A DNA stretch of 64,000 nt from assembly GCA_021234155.1 (NCBI GenBank), contig JAJEKV010000091.1:1435501-1499500 (forward strand), read 5' to 3'. This DNA is from Isoetes taiwanensis. Lineage: Eukaryota > Streptophyta > Lycopodiopsida > Isoetales > Isoetaceae. Position numbers and translations under genes: made by a program. Shown piece by piece: positions 10,020-19,744 of this stretch (position 1 is its first letter; each line of letters opens with the position of its first letter). The notes below the pieces were generated by a model. That model saw only the letters and a program-made list of their open reading frames with translations. It made no database searches and was not told where the DNA came from.

Positions 10020-10859
10020 GTGGCTTACATAGTTATTACCCTGGTATTGCTCATGTTTTGCCTTCAACTTTTATGGATCTTCACATCTATTCTAACTCAG
10101 ATCTATTCTACTTGCTTTCATCATCTTCTATTCCGCCTCAGATCTATTCTACTTGCTTTCATCATCCATTGCTCCATCTCTCTCAGAACCTCTATAGTCC
10201 ACAGACTAATTAGCTTCCTGCAACACCTGGATTCAAGCTCCTACTATTTCCTTCATTTTTTTACTTATACTCTTCTTAATAAATCTATCTATTTATCTGC
10301 ATCTATTTTTGCTATATGTTTAACCATTTTGCAAGTTAGCACTATATTTCTACTTAAATGGATGGCTACTAGCCCAAAGATTATTGATACATTGATTCTG
10401 CTACACATGCTGCCAATTTCTTGCTCATTTATAACAATTGTAGATCTTTTGTTTCCTGTATTTTCATATGATCACGTCGCAGACATAACAGGGAGCGCAT
10501 CCTACTCCTTCTGCCCTTGGTCTATCGTCAACATAATATGCCTACTCGTAACAAGGCTCCCTGGACGTAGACGTTGTAATCGCAAAACACGATTTTTTCT
10601 GGTTGTCTTGCTCAACATTTTCATTGTGCTTTACTGTGCTGGTGTCTTATTTTATAATCTATTTCATTTTAGTATCACCATTCTCTCTCTTATTATCGCG
10701 GATAAATCTCAAACCGCTTCTTTTATTTTCATACTTGTCTCGCCATGCTTTTACATCCATTACATCAATTCTATTCTAGCAACAATGCAATCTTTCAAGA
10801 AGTCTATACAAGTGAATATCAAAAGAATACTTCTTTGGCTTCTTCTAGGGTCGGAGTGA
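10020..10859 (+). CDS. 279-codon very hydrophobic open frame (predicted multi-pass membrane)
   Basis: The open frame from ATG 10020 to TGA 10857 is dominated by Leu, Ile, Phe, Ser and Tyr. Possible membrane segments lie at roughly residues 3-25, 80-110, 125-150, 165-185, 195-220 and 225-260. It sits where the receptor kinase should have its middle extracellular region and single membrane helix, ending 17 bp before the kinase frame. The reverse strand is correspondingly A/G rich, and a 28-bp direct repeat (CAGATCTATTCTACTTGCTT) occurs at 10099 and 10138, so the frame may be a T-rich intron open by chance. No family recognised. Confidence 0.25.
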   Translation: MAYIVITLVLLMFCLQLLWIFTSILTQIYSTCFHHLLFRLRSILLAFIIHCSISLRTSIVHRLISFLQHLDSSSYYFLHFFTYTLLNKSIYLSASIFAICLTILQVSTIFLLKWMATSPKIIDTLILLHMLPISCSFITIVDLLFPVFSYDHVADITGSASYSFCPWSIVNIICLLVTRLPGRRRCNRKTRFFLVVLLNIFIVLYCAGVLFYNLFHFSITILSLIIADKSQTASFIFILVSPCFYIHYINSILATMQSFKKSIQVNIKRILLWLLLGSE

Positions 10860-10875
10860 GCCTTCCGACATAAGA

Positions 10876-11670
10876 ATGTCTTTGTCTAGTTTCAGCTATC
10901 CAGAACTGGAAGTGGTGACAAATAACTTTAGCAAGATGGTAGGGAAAGGTGGGTTTGATGGAGTATATGAGGGAACCCTCCTTGATGGAAAGAAAGTTGC
11001 AGTAAAAAAGTTGGAAAGCAATAGTCAGGGCTTGCAAGAATTTAAGTCAGAAATAGAAACTCTGGGAAAAATACATCTTGTTGAACTTTTGGGATTCTGT
11101 GCAAAAGGTCCCCATAAACTTCTTGTTTATAAATTCATGCCAAATGGCTCTTTTGAGAAATGGATCTTTAGTGATGATTTTATTCTCGATTGGAGAAACA
11201 GAGTGAGAATTCTTTTAGGGACAGACAAGGACTCGTGATATTTGCATGAAGAATATGAACTTAAAAGACTTCATTTGGATGTGAAGCCTCAGGATATATT
11301 ATTGGATGACTCATTTAATGCCAAGGTCTCAGATTTTGGACTATGTAGGTTGCTTCCTGGTGACCAAACTTCCATTCTCCTCACAAGAATGATGGGAACT
11401 GTTGGGTATTTGCCTCCAGAATAGGTAAATGGAACTGTATCAGAAAAGCATGATGTTTACAGCTTTGGGATATTGATGCTAGAGACTCTAAGTGGTCGTA
11501 AAAGCACTGCAACAATTGCATTAGATGGTGACTGTCTACACTTTTTAGAGTGGGTTATGAAAAGTATGGAAAATGGCACTCTAATTGATCATAGGTTGCT
11601 AATGCACGAAGGCTATACTGAAGAGCAAAGTAGAAGAGTAAATTTAAATTGCACTTTTATATATTGATGA
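10876..11670 (+). pseudogene. Ser/Thr protein kinase domain of the receptor-kinase pseudogene
   Basis: FSYPELEVVTNNFS leads into the Gly loop (VGKGGFDGVYEGTL), the ATP-binding Lys (KKVAVKKLE), the hinge (LLVYKFMPNGSFEKW), then after a TGA the catalytic loop LHLDVKPQDILLD, DFG (AKVSDFGLCRLL), the activation-segment end GTVGYLPPE and VSEKHDVYSFGILMLE. The catalytic-loop Asp, Lys and the DFG are present. The HRD Arg is Leu, as in many SD2-type kinases (HLD). Two nonsense codons (11236, 11422) and a short gap between GKI and HLVELLGF (an NIVR-type segment is lost) make it non-functional. Confidence 0.85.
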
Positions 11671-11919
11671 AGATGCTAATATGCAATCACAATGAAATGA
11701 AAGCTTAGAAATTGTTGGAGGGTATTGATGATGCTTTGACCCAACTACATGGTGTTGGTCAGGTCAATGTCCAGAATACCGTTGATGAAGAGTCTACCTT
11801 TCTATAGTGGACACGATAATGCCACTACTGCTTGTCATTTATTTTGTTTCAAAATGTTATGTGAATTTCGGATGCTCCAATAATAAAACAGGAGCTTTAG
11901 GTGTGAATGATATGTGTTA

Positions 11920-12520
11920 CCGGGCCGCCACCACCCCGGCGCCGGCCACAGCCTATGCCTCACCCACCTCAACCAACACCTGGTGCGGCCCCCGCCGAAC
12001 TCCAGAAACAGAGACGCAGGAGCCGCAATGTGGTAGTGCGAGGCCTGACGGAGGAGTCGGGAGAACATCTCACTTCCCGACTCCAGACACAGATCTTGGA
12101 CCGGATGATGTTCCCAAAGACCGTGACCATTGGAAAGGCGAAGTCGCCATGGAATTCAAATACCGATCGCCCCGGGTGGTCATCTTCACAGCTTGAGAGC
12201 GTGCGTTGAGCTGGTGGCCATCCCGGCCGGGCCGAAGTTGAAGGGGACAGCTCAGACGCGTTGACCGGGACTTGACCCCAGCACAGCAAGAGACCCGAAG
12301 GCGTGAGCTGGCCAAAGTCAGGGACTGCCGCAGACATGGAGGGGCAGCGGGGCTGGTCCGGGGAAGGATGCGGGAATTCAGGCAGCCAAACAGGGATGCA
12401 GGCACTCCGGCCCCTCGAGTCCCTCCGAGGGGCCCCTCCCGCACGTGCATCCACATCTTCCGGGCCCCCGACCACCACTACCACCGACCTGGCGGCGATG
12501 CATGCCACTAAATAGGGATC
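11920..12520 (+). pseudogene. LINE-A ORF1-like segment
   Basis: A Pro-rich start (about 11908-11990) is followed by RRRSRNVVVRGLTEESGE and LQTQILDRMMFPKTVTIGKA, then in another frame YRSPRVVIFTA, and later RVDRDLTPAQQETRRRELAK (12258-12315). This RNxxVRGLxE ... RPRxVxV ... DLTPAQQ arrangement resembles the RNA-binding ORF1 of plant LINEs. Two frame changes are needed. The first Met codon of the open frame lies in the flanking kinase sequence, so the original start is not certain. Confidence 0.55.
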
Positions 12521-12559
12521 GTGCCTCAGCGGGTATCCCGGAATTGCCGCGGGCTTTCC

Positions 12560-13420
12560 ATGGCGTAAGGGGACAGCCTCAATTGGCCGCCATGGACATG
12601 GACCTTATCTTCCTCATGGAAACATGGGAACATGCCGGTCACAAAGCTACCTGATTTGCCAGATACCAGGCGCTAATTCGGCCTTCAATGAGTGCACCGA
12701 AACGAGGACACGGAGGAATTATGTGTTACTACCGCAGCCTTTGGCCCACCTGGTCTCCCCTGCAAGGCGCATGTGCACAACAGATAACTGTGGGTACGAA
12801 AAGTAACAAATGATGGCAGCCCCTCTTTGTGGCGGCTTGCTACTTCCCACATGCCTGAGAGCAACTTTTACCACATGCACTTGATGTGGATACCAAAGTG
12901 CAGAGCCCTATGTCGATCTATATGATGACATACGCCAGCATGCACAATTGGGCAAGGTCATGTTGCTTTGAGACTTCAATGCGCCGCGAGGGTGGATAGA
13001 GCAGATCCCAAAAATCCCGCGACCTCTAGTCGAGGATGTGTTGCAAATGGACCCCGCAGAGACGGTTTGGCCAAGGGCGCCGATGACAAACCAGTGTTAC
13101 ACGGCATGGCCTGGGCAGATGCCGCTGTCGGGCAAGATCTTTGACCTAGTCATTTGCAATGGTCTGGCACGTGGTCAGCCCTTCACCTTCACTTGTAGAC
13201 GTGGAGAACCTGTGGGGGCGGCACCAAGATGGTGGATTACGCTAGCAGCAGACGAGCAATGCCTACACTTGATCACTGCTTTTCAAGATCGGGACGTGGC
13301 CGGACGAGGAAGTAGACTCACCACCATCACCGTTTTGCAGATAGATTGGCAGCCAACCGAAAGCACCCATTGCCCCAATACCCCATGTACCCACTAAGTT
13401 ACGCCCGACTATGATCGCGG
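12560..13420 (+). pseudogene. LINE-A apurinic/apyrimidinic-type endonuclease
   Basis: MDMDLIFLMETWEHAGH (12591-12645) matches the second EN block (D-x-I-x-L-x-E-T). GHGGIMCYYRS near 12705-12740 fits the next. KVMLL-stop-DFNAP (12955-12985) is the GDFNA block with TGA in place of the Gly codon. KIFDLVICNGL (13132-13165) follows. The catalytic Glu, Asp and Asn can still be read. This enzyme nicks the target DNA to prime reverse transcription. Confidence 0.7.
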
Positions 13421-13529
13421 CGGGCGGTCTATGCGAGGATGCTTGAGCATGAGTCGCCGGAGTGCCGCAACTCCCCACACTTCAACAGCAGACGGCCCAC
13501 CGAACCAAAATTCTTCCGAGGGTAGGGGA

Positions 13530-14720
13530 CAGATGCTTTGGGAGAGGCCGCCTCGACGATCCATTGTGGGCTGCAATCACCTTCCTCGCGAATCACCGGT
13601 TCGATGACGAATGTCGGAGTTGAAACGATGGCTCCGCCAAGCGCCGGACTCCCACCATTCGGGCCAGCCGCCTGGCTCCTTCCTCAAGACCAAGAAAGCC
13701 GTGTACCTTTGCGAGCACCAAAGAATGATGTTTGGTCTTCTAGACCGCCACCCTAGGGCCTTCTCGAGAAAGGTCTTGAGTAAGCCCCGCGACCCACGTG
13801 AAATATTACCCCGAACAATGGGTGAGATACTTGCAAAGGTACCTGTGATGACCCAATGGGAAGCCGGCACCAACCTCAGCGCATGTGCCTAGTAATCGGT
13901 CATTACCAAAGGATGTCATAATGGCCCGCAACGCTAACGGAAGGCAAAGCAGATTTGATGGTATGCGCGAAGCTTCTCAAGTGGGCCGGGCCCCCAATGG
14001 TGCCTCTTCACAAAGACTCTTCAACGTGGCATTGCAAGAAGGCTTCCCCCTCAAGACGACTACTAGTAGAGTTGTGCCCATATACAAAAGGGGACCCCCA
14101 CCAACCGCCAACCATCGCACCATTATGGTCGGGCCTCGCCTTTGCCAAGTTGCTTGCCGGGATTCTTGAGCGCATTGACACTTTGGGCGTAGGATGGAGA
14201 AGTGCTGGGGCTCACGCAGGCAGTGCTTCCCCTCGCATTCTACTATTGACCATATCTTCACTTGTAACACTCATAGAGGATAGCCAGAATCGACTGCAGA
14301 CCGGTGACTTGTTGCTTTGTGGATTTCGAAAGGCTTTTGACACAAAGGCCTCGATAAGTTGTGGGATAGATTGAGACAGCCTAGGGGACCCCCCGCCGAC
14401 TCTGCGTATCGCTATATACAGACTATACGAGGCTTGCTCCCGGCCGTCTCACATAATCGGGGAGCCCGTTGTAGTAGCATTGGGCGCGCCGTGGCTGCCC
14501 TCTATCACCGACGCCGGGCTTGTACATTGACCAGCTAGAAGAATGGCTAGTGAGCACCTGGGGAGGCGCCAGCTTGATGCACCACATAATCCGCAACTCA
14601 TATATGCCGATGATGTTGACTCGCCGCATATACCCTGCAGGACATGCAACGCCACCGGATGCTTTGACACTTTCTCGCCAATTTATCGACATGAGAGTTA
14701 ACTTGGCCAAGACAAGGGTG
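13530..14720 (+). pseudogene. LINE-A reverse transcriptase
   Basis: AKLLKWAGPPMVPL leads to the fingers; VPIYKRGPPPTANHRTI (14068-14120) is the LxPxxKKGdxxxxxNYRPI block; AKLLAGILERID; GAHAGSASPRILLLTI corresponds to AGFRPRHSTIDHI; LLCGFRKAFDTK (14325-14350) is the catalytic A block (VDFxKAFD, with a Cys-Gly change). The YADDVD motif is at 14600-14616 in frame LIYADDVD. The same blocks are partly repeated in the 43270-44060 copy. Confidence 0.8.
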
Positions 14721-15559
14721 CCGCTGGTCCCATCATCCCGGCACTCCGCCTTCCCTCATTCACTTACCGTGGGCGGGTAGTGGAGGTGGGCTCGCCTTTA
14801 TAAGTATTTGGGCATTGAGTTTTCTACTACCACACACCGGATGCATCCATCGTTACGGGTCACCGCAGTCGGAAAGCCCCCAGATGCAATGCAAAACAAC
14901 AAATACAAGGCGTAGTCAGATGCATGGGGTCACCAGCACACTTGTTCGTGGCCTTGGTTGAACCGTCCCCTCCTCTATGGGGCGTAGTGTGGGGCCAGTG
15001 ATATCCCTCACCACTTGGAACGATCTAGAGCAGGGCTGTAAGGCCTTCTTGGCCCTAACGGGAGGAAATCCACGGGTTCTTGCTCCGTGAGACAGGCTTC
15101 CTTCCATTACAGAGGGTCGCTACCGAACGCCACATTATTTACTTCCGTAAGGTGGGGGCTATGGATGAAGCCCGCTGCCCAACCTTGCTTTGGCAAAGTG
15201 GCGATGGGCCCGCAGCGACTCAAAGCCCGGCTGGAAAGACAAGCAAGCCCGCTGGTTCTCGCTATGGAATGTGCAGTGCACACGTGATGTGGACCAAAGG
15301 CATACACGGAAGGAACGGAACGCCTTGAAGAAGCGCATTTGATGCTTGCTTCATGGCCAAGCTTTGGGATGCAGAGGCCCCGTCACATGTCAAGGTGGCA
15401 AATTATCGACAGCAGGTTAATCCCATGCTCACGAGGGGCCCACACCACTACCCGCGGCACCCATCTACCCATGAAAAAGCCGCCAGGTGATTGCTTCCAT
15501 TCAAGACAGTGCACACCACCTCCGCATTGAGACAGGGAGATGGATTCGAGCCGCTGAGG

Positions 15560-15791
15560 AGGACAGAGTCCGCCAATGCCGCCAACAGTGGCCATTGAGG
15601 ATGAAAGTCACGCCTCCGTGCCTCGTTCGGGCAGACGAGCATATCCGGCCTGGGTGATGTTTCTGTTAGTTGTGCCCCATCGTGCCTTGCATGAGCTAAC
15701 GAAAGCACGGCCTCTCAGAGGTTTGTTGGGATCGCACCTCCGGGGAGGTAATGGATACGCGGACTCGCTTATGCCCCCCGTCCGACATTAA
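15560..15791 (+). pseudogene. LINE-A C-terminal domain
   Basis: In pieces this reads EDESHA, VVPHRALHEL, GLLGSHL and DSLMPPVRH, ending in a stop at 15789-15791. The better kept minus-strand copy at 48323-48529 reads EDESHALQACPAYEHIRARY, VPHQALHELLS and TQLCPPVRH with the same stop. The Cys and His residues at the start fit the zinc-knuckle-like C-terminus of plant LINE proteins. Confidence 0.65.
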
Positions 15792-15845
15792 CCTCACCGT
15801 GCTTGTGATTATGTATATAATCATGTAAAGATGTCAAAGATCCTT

Positions 15846-15906
15846 ATTGCTACTAAGGTTTTCCTCGAAAACCCTTCGGGCGGGGTTTTTAATCCTCGGT
15901 AGTAAT
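15846..15906 (+). other. 3' stem-loop of LINE-A (copy A1)
   Basis: ATTGCTACTAAGG (15846-15858) pairs with CCTCGGTAGTAAT (15894-15906), with two mismatches or wobbles. Inside, GGTTTTC-CTC-GAAAACC is a perfect 7-bp hairpin followed by CCCTTCGGG. It lies about 55 bp after the stop codon and about 80 bp before the 3' end. LINE reverse transcriptases in some families recognise a 3' stem-loop of their own RNA, so a role in template choice is a fair inference. Confidence 0.65.
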
Positions 15907-15969
15907 ATCACGCCGCTCTCTCTTTGTACTTGGGTCCCATAGGCCGGTTTGGTCTCCGTGGACGATAAA

Positions 15970-15987
15970 ATCATATTCTATTCTATT
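15970..15987 (+). repeat. ATTCT pentanucleotide tail of LINE-A
   Basis: The element ends AAATCATATTCTATTCTATTCC instead of a poly-A tail. The other copies end in AATAGAATATG (48126 region, minus strand) and in a TATCC-type repeat (42485-42510, minus strand). Short tandem tails are typical of some LINE clades. Confidence 0.7.
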
Positions 15988-18690
15988 CCTATGCGTTTTG
16001 GTGTGTTATAGGAGATGTTGCTCCCTTTTTTTTTTTTGAAGAAAAAAGTAAAAGTACAAAAACATTGGCATCGCTCATGAATAACATATAAACCATTATA
16101 TCTCTAATATATAATTGTAATATGGAGGGTAAGGGACCAGCTTAAACCTATTTAAGTATTTTTTAATCATTTGTTTAGAATTGGACACGTAAGTGTGAGA
16201 AAATTCGCATGTCAAGAGCCGGCAGACGTGTAATCGGGAAAAATTCTTAAAACATTACAGTGTCTTTCTAGAAGTCGCTATCACATGTCTCGTTGCCTCT
16301 CAAACCTCCGGACGCTGTCCGTGAGACTTCTCGGATTGATCTTTTATTGATATAAAAAGGGAGGACTGATCGAGGTAGACACAAAGTCGAGGTCTATCCT
16401 TAGTTTACTGGGATGTGTCGAGGAACGAGGGGATGCGCCGGAAGTAGGGCCTCAGAGTTTGCACCCATACCGCCGGGAGTCGGATTAGGTTTGGCATGCT
16501 ATTTGCATGCGAGGCTATAGCCGATATGGAGCCTCCTATCAGCCAGATTATCGCAGCAGCCGTAGATAAAGAGGAAGTCGACGCCATCACGTGCATTTCG
16601 TGGATAAAACAATATAAAGGCTGGTCGAGATTTCATAAGAAAAAAAGGGAGATTTTGGCAAGCTTGGAGGCTGTGGCATGAAGCAAAGCTGGTAGCAATG
16701 GAAGTGACCTGAAACAGGTCGGACTGGCCTGGAAATTGGCCGAAATGGTTCAGAGGGTCAATTGAGGGAAATAGAGCCGATAAACCCTGAAGGGGCCATA
16801 GCCGCCATAATCGGGAGCTGGGAACTGTGATCAACCCAAGCCAACTGCACCAAATTCGGCCGAAATTAGTATTAGGGTGTCGGAAATCAGACCCAAAGGG
16901 CCGATTTGCATGTTTGAGGCCCCAATCAAGCCGTGAATCAAAGATTGGAAGCCTAACTGGCCGTTATCGAAGTCGAGACCCTAAAAGGGTCGTGGCCCTA
17001 ACCGTTATAAAAAAAAAAGGAAGATATTGTGAGGTCGAACGGATTGCTCTAGGTTTCCTAAGAGCTGCACTTGAAGATTCCAAATACCTTGGTTTAAAGA
17101 AAGGATTCAGATTGATGAAGTATCTCGATTATTGATATCCAAAAATTGTAAAGGCTTATGGTGGAATTCTAGGGTAAATTGAGCTGCCCTTATGGCGGTG
17201 GAAGTGGAAAGATCTTTGTCTAAAACCCAAAGACAAAATCAAGTCAGAAGTTTGTAATGATCGAAATCAATTAGATTGACAAATCGAAATCAAGTTGTAG
17301 TTGAGGTTTTTTGACCGTCACCAAATAGAGAGAGGTTACAGATTGCTCTACTTTTCAACTTGAATTGAGAGTTTACAAATACACAATCGTGATTCTCGCT
17401 TTTGTGCAGGTGTGAAGCTTAATATCATTGGCTCTCGGTTTATATGAACCGCAATCGAAATGTTGTTCTCTCAGAAATATCAATCAGCCCTTTGAAGGAT
17501 AAATTGCATTTGCAGAGCTTTTTGCGCTTTATACATTTGGTCCAACAAAGTTTTGGCCCCATTCCGTGATCCAAAGGTTTTGATTTTGTGGGCTTTATTG
17601 GAGAAGATTTCTCCCGAGCATGACCCAAGTTGTTGTTGCTTACTCCAACCATGTCGGTAAAGAATTAGCGGTTTTAAAAGCACCCAAACTATAGTTCATT
17701 GAACCTTCGACCATTAATCAATCCAGTTATATATTCCCGTTATCCATTTCAAATAAACATACAAGGCATTAAAAATTACAAAGATATGCAAAGGGGTTCT
17801 CCAAACCTTTATTCGCCAATAAGTAAACTCATTATGCTCATTGAAAACATGCAAATTTGAGAACGTATAGCTACGTAACTACTTACACATTATGAAAATG
17901 TATAAGGGATGTCTTAGCTATGTAACTATGGCTATGTAATTACTTACACATTTTTAGTATAGGGATTTCTTAGCTATGTAACTTGCACTGTGCCTCCAGA
18001 TTAAACCCCAATCCCCCAACTGAGCCCCCAATTTGGAGCCTTGGCTTGCACGCTAGGAAAATGTATAGGGAAAAAGTAATGTAAATGTATAGGGAAAAGG
18101 TAATGTATAGGGAAGGGAAGCGTTGAAGTTGAGCCAACTAGAATGCGGGATAAAAAGAATAAGCGGAAGGTGGAGGCGATAAAAAGAATAAGCGGAAGGT
18201 GAAGGTTAGACCTATAGAAAAACCTATGTTGACCGGGCGTGAAGAAGCAAGCTCAGACATACAAGATGAAAGGGCTCTCCTTCTGCAAAATCAGCAGTAT
18301 TATACATATCATATCAATATGTTTTTTGGATGTCAAGCATGAGCGTTGATCGATTTAAACGCATGATTTAAACACATGACGAACCACCATAGGAAGATCC
18401 ATTTGGCAAGAGGTGTTTTGATGGTCATCCATAGTTCTAACTTCATAAACAATATGGAAATTCAAATTTTAGCCTCCTTTGTTTTTCTACTAGCTATGCG
18501 TTATGAGGTAAATCGCATTGGCTTAGGGTTTTTTTTTAAAGAAACCCTCTAGTGGCGCTACTAGGGGTTGCAATCGCAGTGCCTTTCTGGATATTAAAAT
18601 ATATGCAATGCTTGCTAAGTTGGAAAGTTAGTTTGCAAATGTTTAGTCCTTAGCATAGGACTAAACAAACAAACCAAACAAATTTCATGC
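15988..18690. other. Resumed kinase 3' flank, then unassigned DNA
   Basis: 15988-16020 continues the kinase 3' sequence (compare 20161-20190). Beyond it no gene was recognised. A plus-strand open frame at 16496-16678 (MEPPISQIIAAAVDKEEVDA) and its upstream extension look protein-like but match no family I know. Open frames on the minus strand at 17440-17683 have no support. Confidence 0.3.
17840..18206 (+). repeat. Short tandem duplications
   Basis: TAGCTATGTAACT with ACTTACACATT is repeated three times between 17870 and 17985. AATGTATAGGGAAAA is repeated at 18059, 18086 and 18106. A 29-bp unit GATAAAAAGAATAAGCGGAA is present twice in tandem at 18149 and 18178. No coding content was seen. 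Confidence 0.7.
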
Positions 18691-18730
18691 TTCCAGTGGT
18701 TTGCAAAGTGCAAATAGTGAGTCCATGAAA

Positions 18731-19030
18731 CTATTTTAGTATTATCTCCATAAACTTGCCCCGAAGGCTAGCATGATTCATATACTCTTCCTCTTCTTTC
18801 CACCAAAGATTTTCAACTCTTTGATGGTAAAACTTCCTATGCCTTAATTATCCATTTATTCCAATCATCCCAATCATCCACAATCTTTTGCCCCTCAATC
18901 CACATCGATTGAACAAACATGGAGAAGAAGATAACAACCAAGAACCACGCGGAAAAGGTAACCAAAATGTAAACGACACCATTCTTTGCAGATTGGCCAT
19001 AGACAATATATGAATAATCAATAGCATGTC
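18731..19030 (-). pseudogene. Callose synthase (1,3-beta-glucan synthase) C-terminal fragment
   Basis: The minus strand reads GVVYILVTFSAWFLVVIFF, then GQKIVDDWDDWNKWIIK, a stop and a frame change, then WWKEEEEYMNHASLRGKF and MEIIL before TAG at about 18731. This matches the C-terminal membrane region of plant glucan synthase-like proteins (ISSWFLVVSW...W.KTVDDW.DW..W...SWESWW.EE...H....RG...EIIL). Only about 90 residues of a protein of roughly 1900 are present. Callose synthases make beta-1,3-glucan at the plasma membrane. The fragment lies beside two other unrelated gene fragments. Confidence 0.7.
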
Positions 19031-19060
19031 ACCCAATAACATCATTTTTTTAACCATTTA

Positions 19061-19080
19061 GTGGCGGCGAAGGCCGCCAC
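19061..19080. repeat. GC-rich 8-bp perfect hairpin GTGGCGGC-GAAG-GCCGCCAC
   Basis: The arms are exact complements with a 4-base loop, in an AT-rich context. The downstream GACAAATTCTTGTA resembles ATAAGTTTCTTGTA after the hairpin at 63469-63492. It interrupts the callose-synthase-like reading. Confidence 0.7.
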
Positions 19081-19241
19081 GACAAATTCTTGTAAAGCAT
19101 AAATCCCAAAAACACACCAAAACAAAAAATAGTCAATTTGTTTTTCCCAAATGAATAATTCAACTTCCGGGCAGGTAGTTTTCGGCCACGAGCTGCTTTA
19201 CTTTCTCTTTCCAACCAAAATACAATGAAATGAATTCCAAA

Positions 19242-19711
19242 CTACATCCAATACAAAGATTCTAAGAACAAACAACTAGCTGCAATCATGCCTATCTGTC
19301 TTGCATAAGCTAAAATATTGTCGGCCTCGATCATAGGACAAGCATCACCAATAGGCTTCAGAGCATATTGTTTCCCAGTAGAAGATTAAACGACAAATTT
19401 CTCTCTATATCCACATTAGCCTCATCCCCAGTTGTGACAAAGTTTCTGAAAAAAAATACTGGCATATGATTTTGCAACTACAGCCTCTACTCCAGCTACA
19501 CCAAGAGCAACATGTGCATGTTCTCTAGAGAACCACAGCCAAAATTGCCTCCTTCAATTATCACATTATATCCAGCCTTGGCCTTGCCTATTTTCATAAA
19601 ACGAGGGTACTAAGAAGCAAATTCTGCCATGGACAAAGCTTCCAAGTTTCTCATAATCATCAGGGTTTCAAGGCATCAAGGAAGATACTCGCCCGGAATT
19701 ATCTGATTACT
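19242..19711 (-). pseudogene. 3-isopropylmalate dehydratase small subunit fragment (LeuD-like)
   Basis: After a clean acceptor (TTGCTTTTTCTTGCAG at 19712-19727) the minus strand reads NQIIPGEYLP, DYEKLGSF, GYNVIIEGGNFGCGS, ALGVAGVEAVVAKSYA, RNFVTTGDEANVDIE, LKPIGDACPMIEAD and ILAYARQIGMI before TAG at 19242. These are the conserved blocks of the isopropylmalate isomerase small subunit (leucine biosynthesis, plastid). Five frame changes are needed: GSS has lost one base (TCTCTAGA), and a T-run has gained one. The N-terminal exon with the transit peptide is absent. Keeping an intron boundary points to DNA-level duplication, not a retrocopy. Confidence 0.85.
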
Positions 19712-19744
19712 CTGCAAGAAAAAGCAAAAAATTGTTGCCTTGTA

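Larger units (their letters stand above)
9240..11919 (+). pseudogene. Lectin (G-type/SD2-like) receptor-like kinase pseudogene
   Basis: A bulb-type lectin segment (9545-9790), a hydrophobic middle (10020-10859) and a Ser/Thr kinase domain (10876-11670) lie in the order of plant lectin receptor kinases. Working members bind an extracellular ligand and signal through the cytoplasmic kinase. This copy is broken: TGA replaces a codon in the GLAYLHEE block at 11236, TAG replaces the Trp codon after GYLPPE at 11422, and further frameshifts follow 11670. The 3' part (11500-11918) is about 85 percent like 19745-20190 by eye. A LINE inserted at 11920 separates it from its last 3' sequence at 15988. 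Confidence 0.8.
11920..15987 (+). mobile_element. LINE-A, near full-length non-LTR retrotransposon (4.07 kb)
   Basis: The ends are set by comparison with the empty paralogous site at 20145-20170: kinase 3' sequence stops after GATATGTGTT(A) at 11919 and resumes at CCTATGCGTTTTGG at 15988. Inside are an ORF1-like segment, an APE-type endonuclease, a reverse transcriptase with YADD, a C-terminal region ending PPVRH, a 3' stem-loop and a tail of ATTCT repeats. It is GC-rich, unlike its surroundings. Many frameshifts and stops, including TGA in the endonuclease GDFNA motif, make it inactive. Related pieces lie at 42480-42790, 43270-44060 and 48126-48512. Confidence 0.9.

Noticed and set aside
11969-12515. 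Several overlapping 70-179 codon frames on both strands
   Set aside because: Shadows of the GC-rich LINE-A ORF1 region; only the plus-strand chain carries motif content.
15988-16030. Target-site duplication of LINE-A1
   Set aside because: Comparison with the empty paralogue shows loss of about four bases and no convincing repeat at the two junctions.
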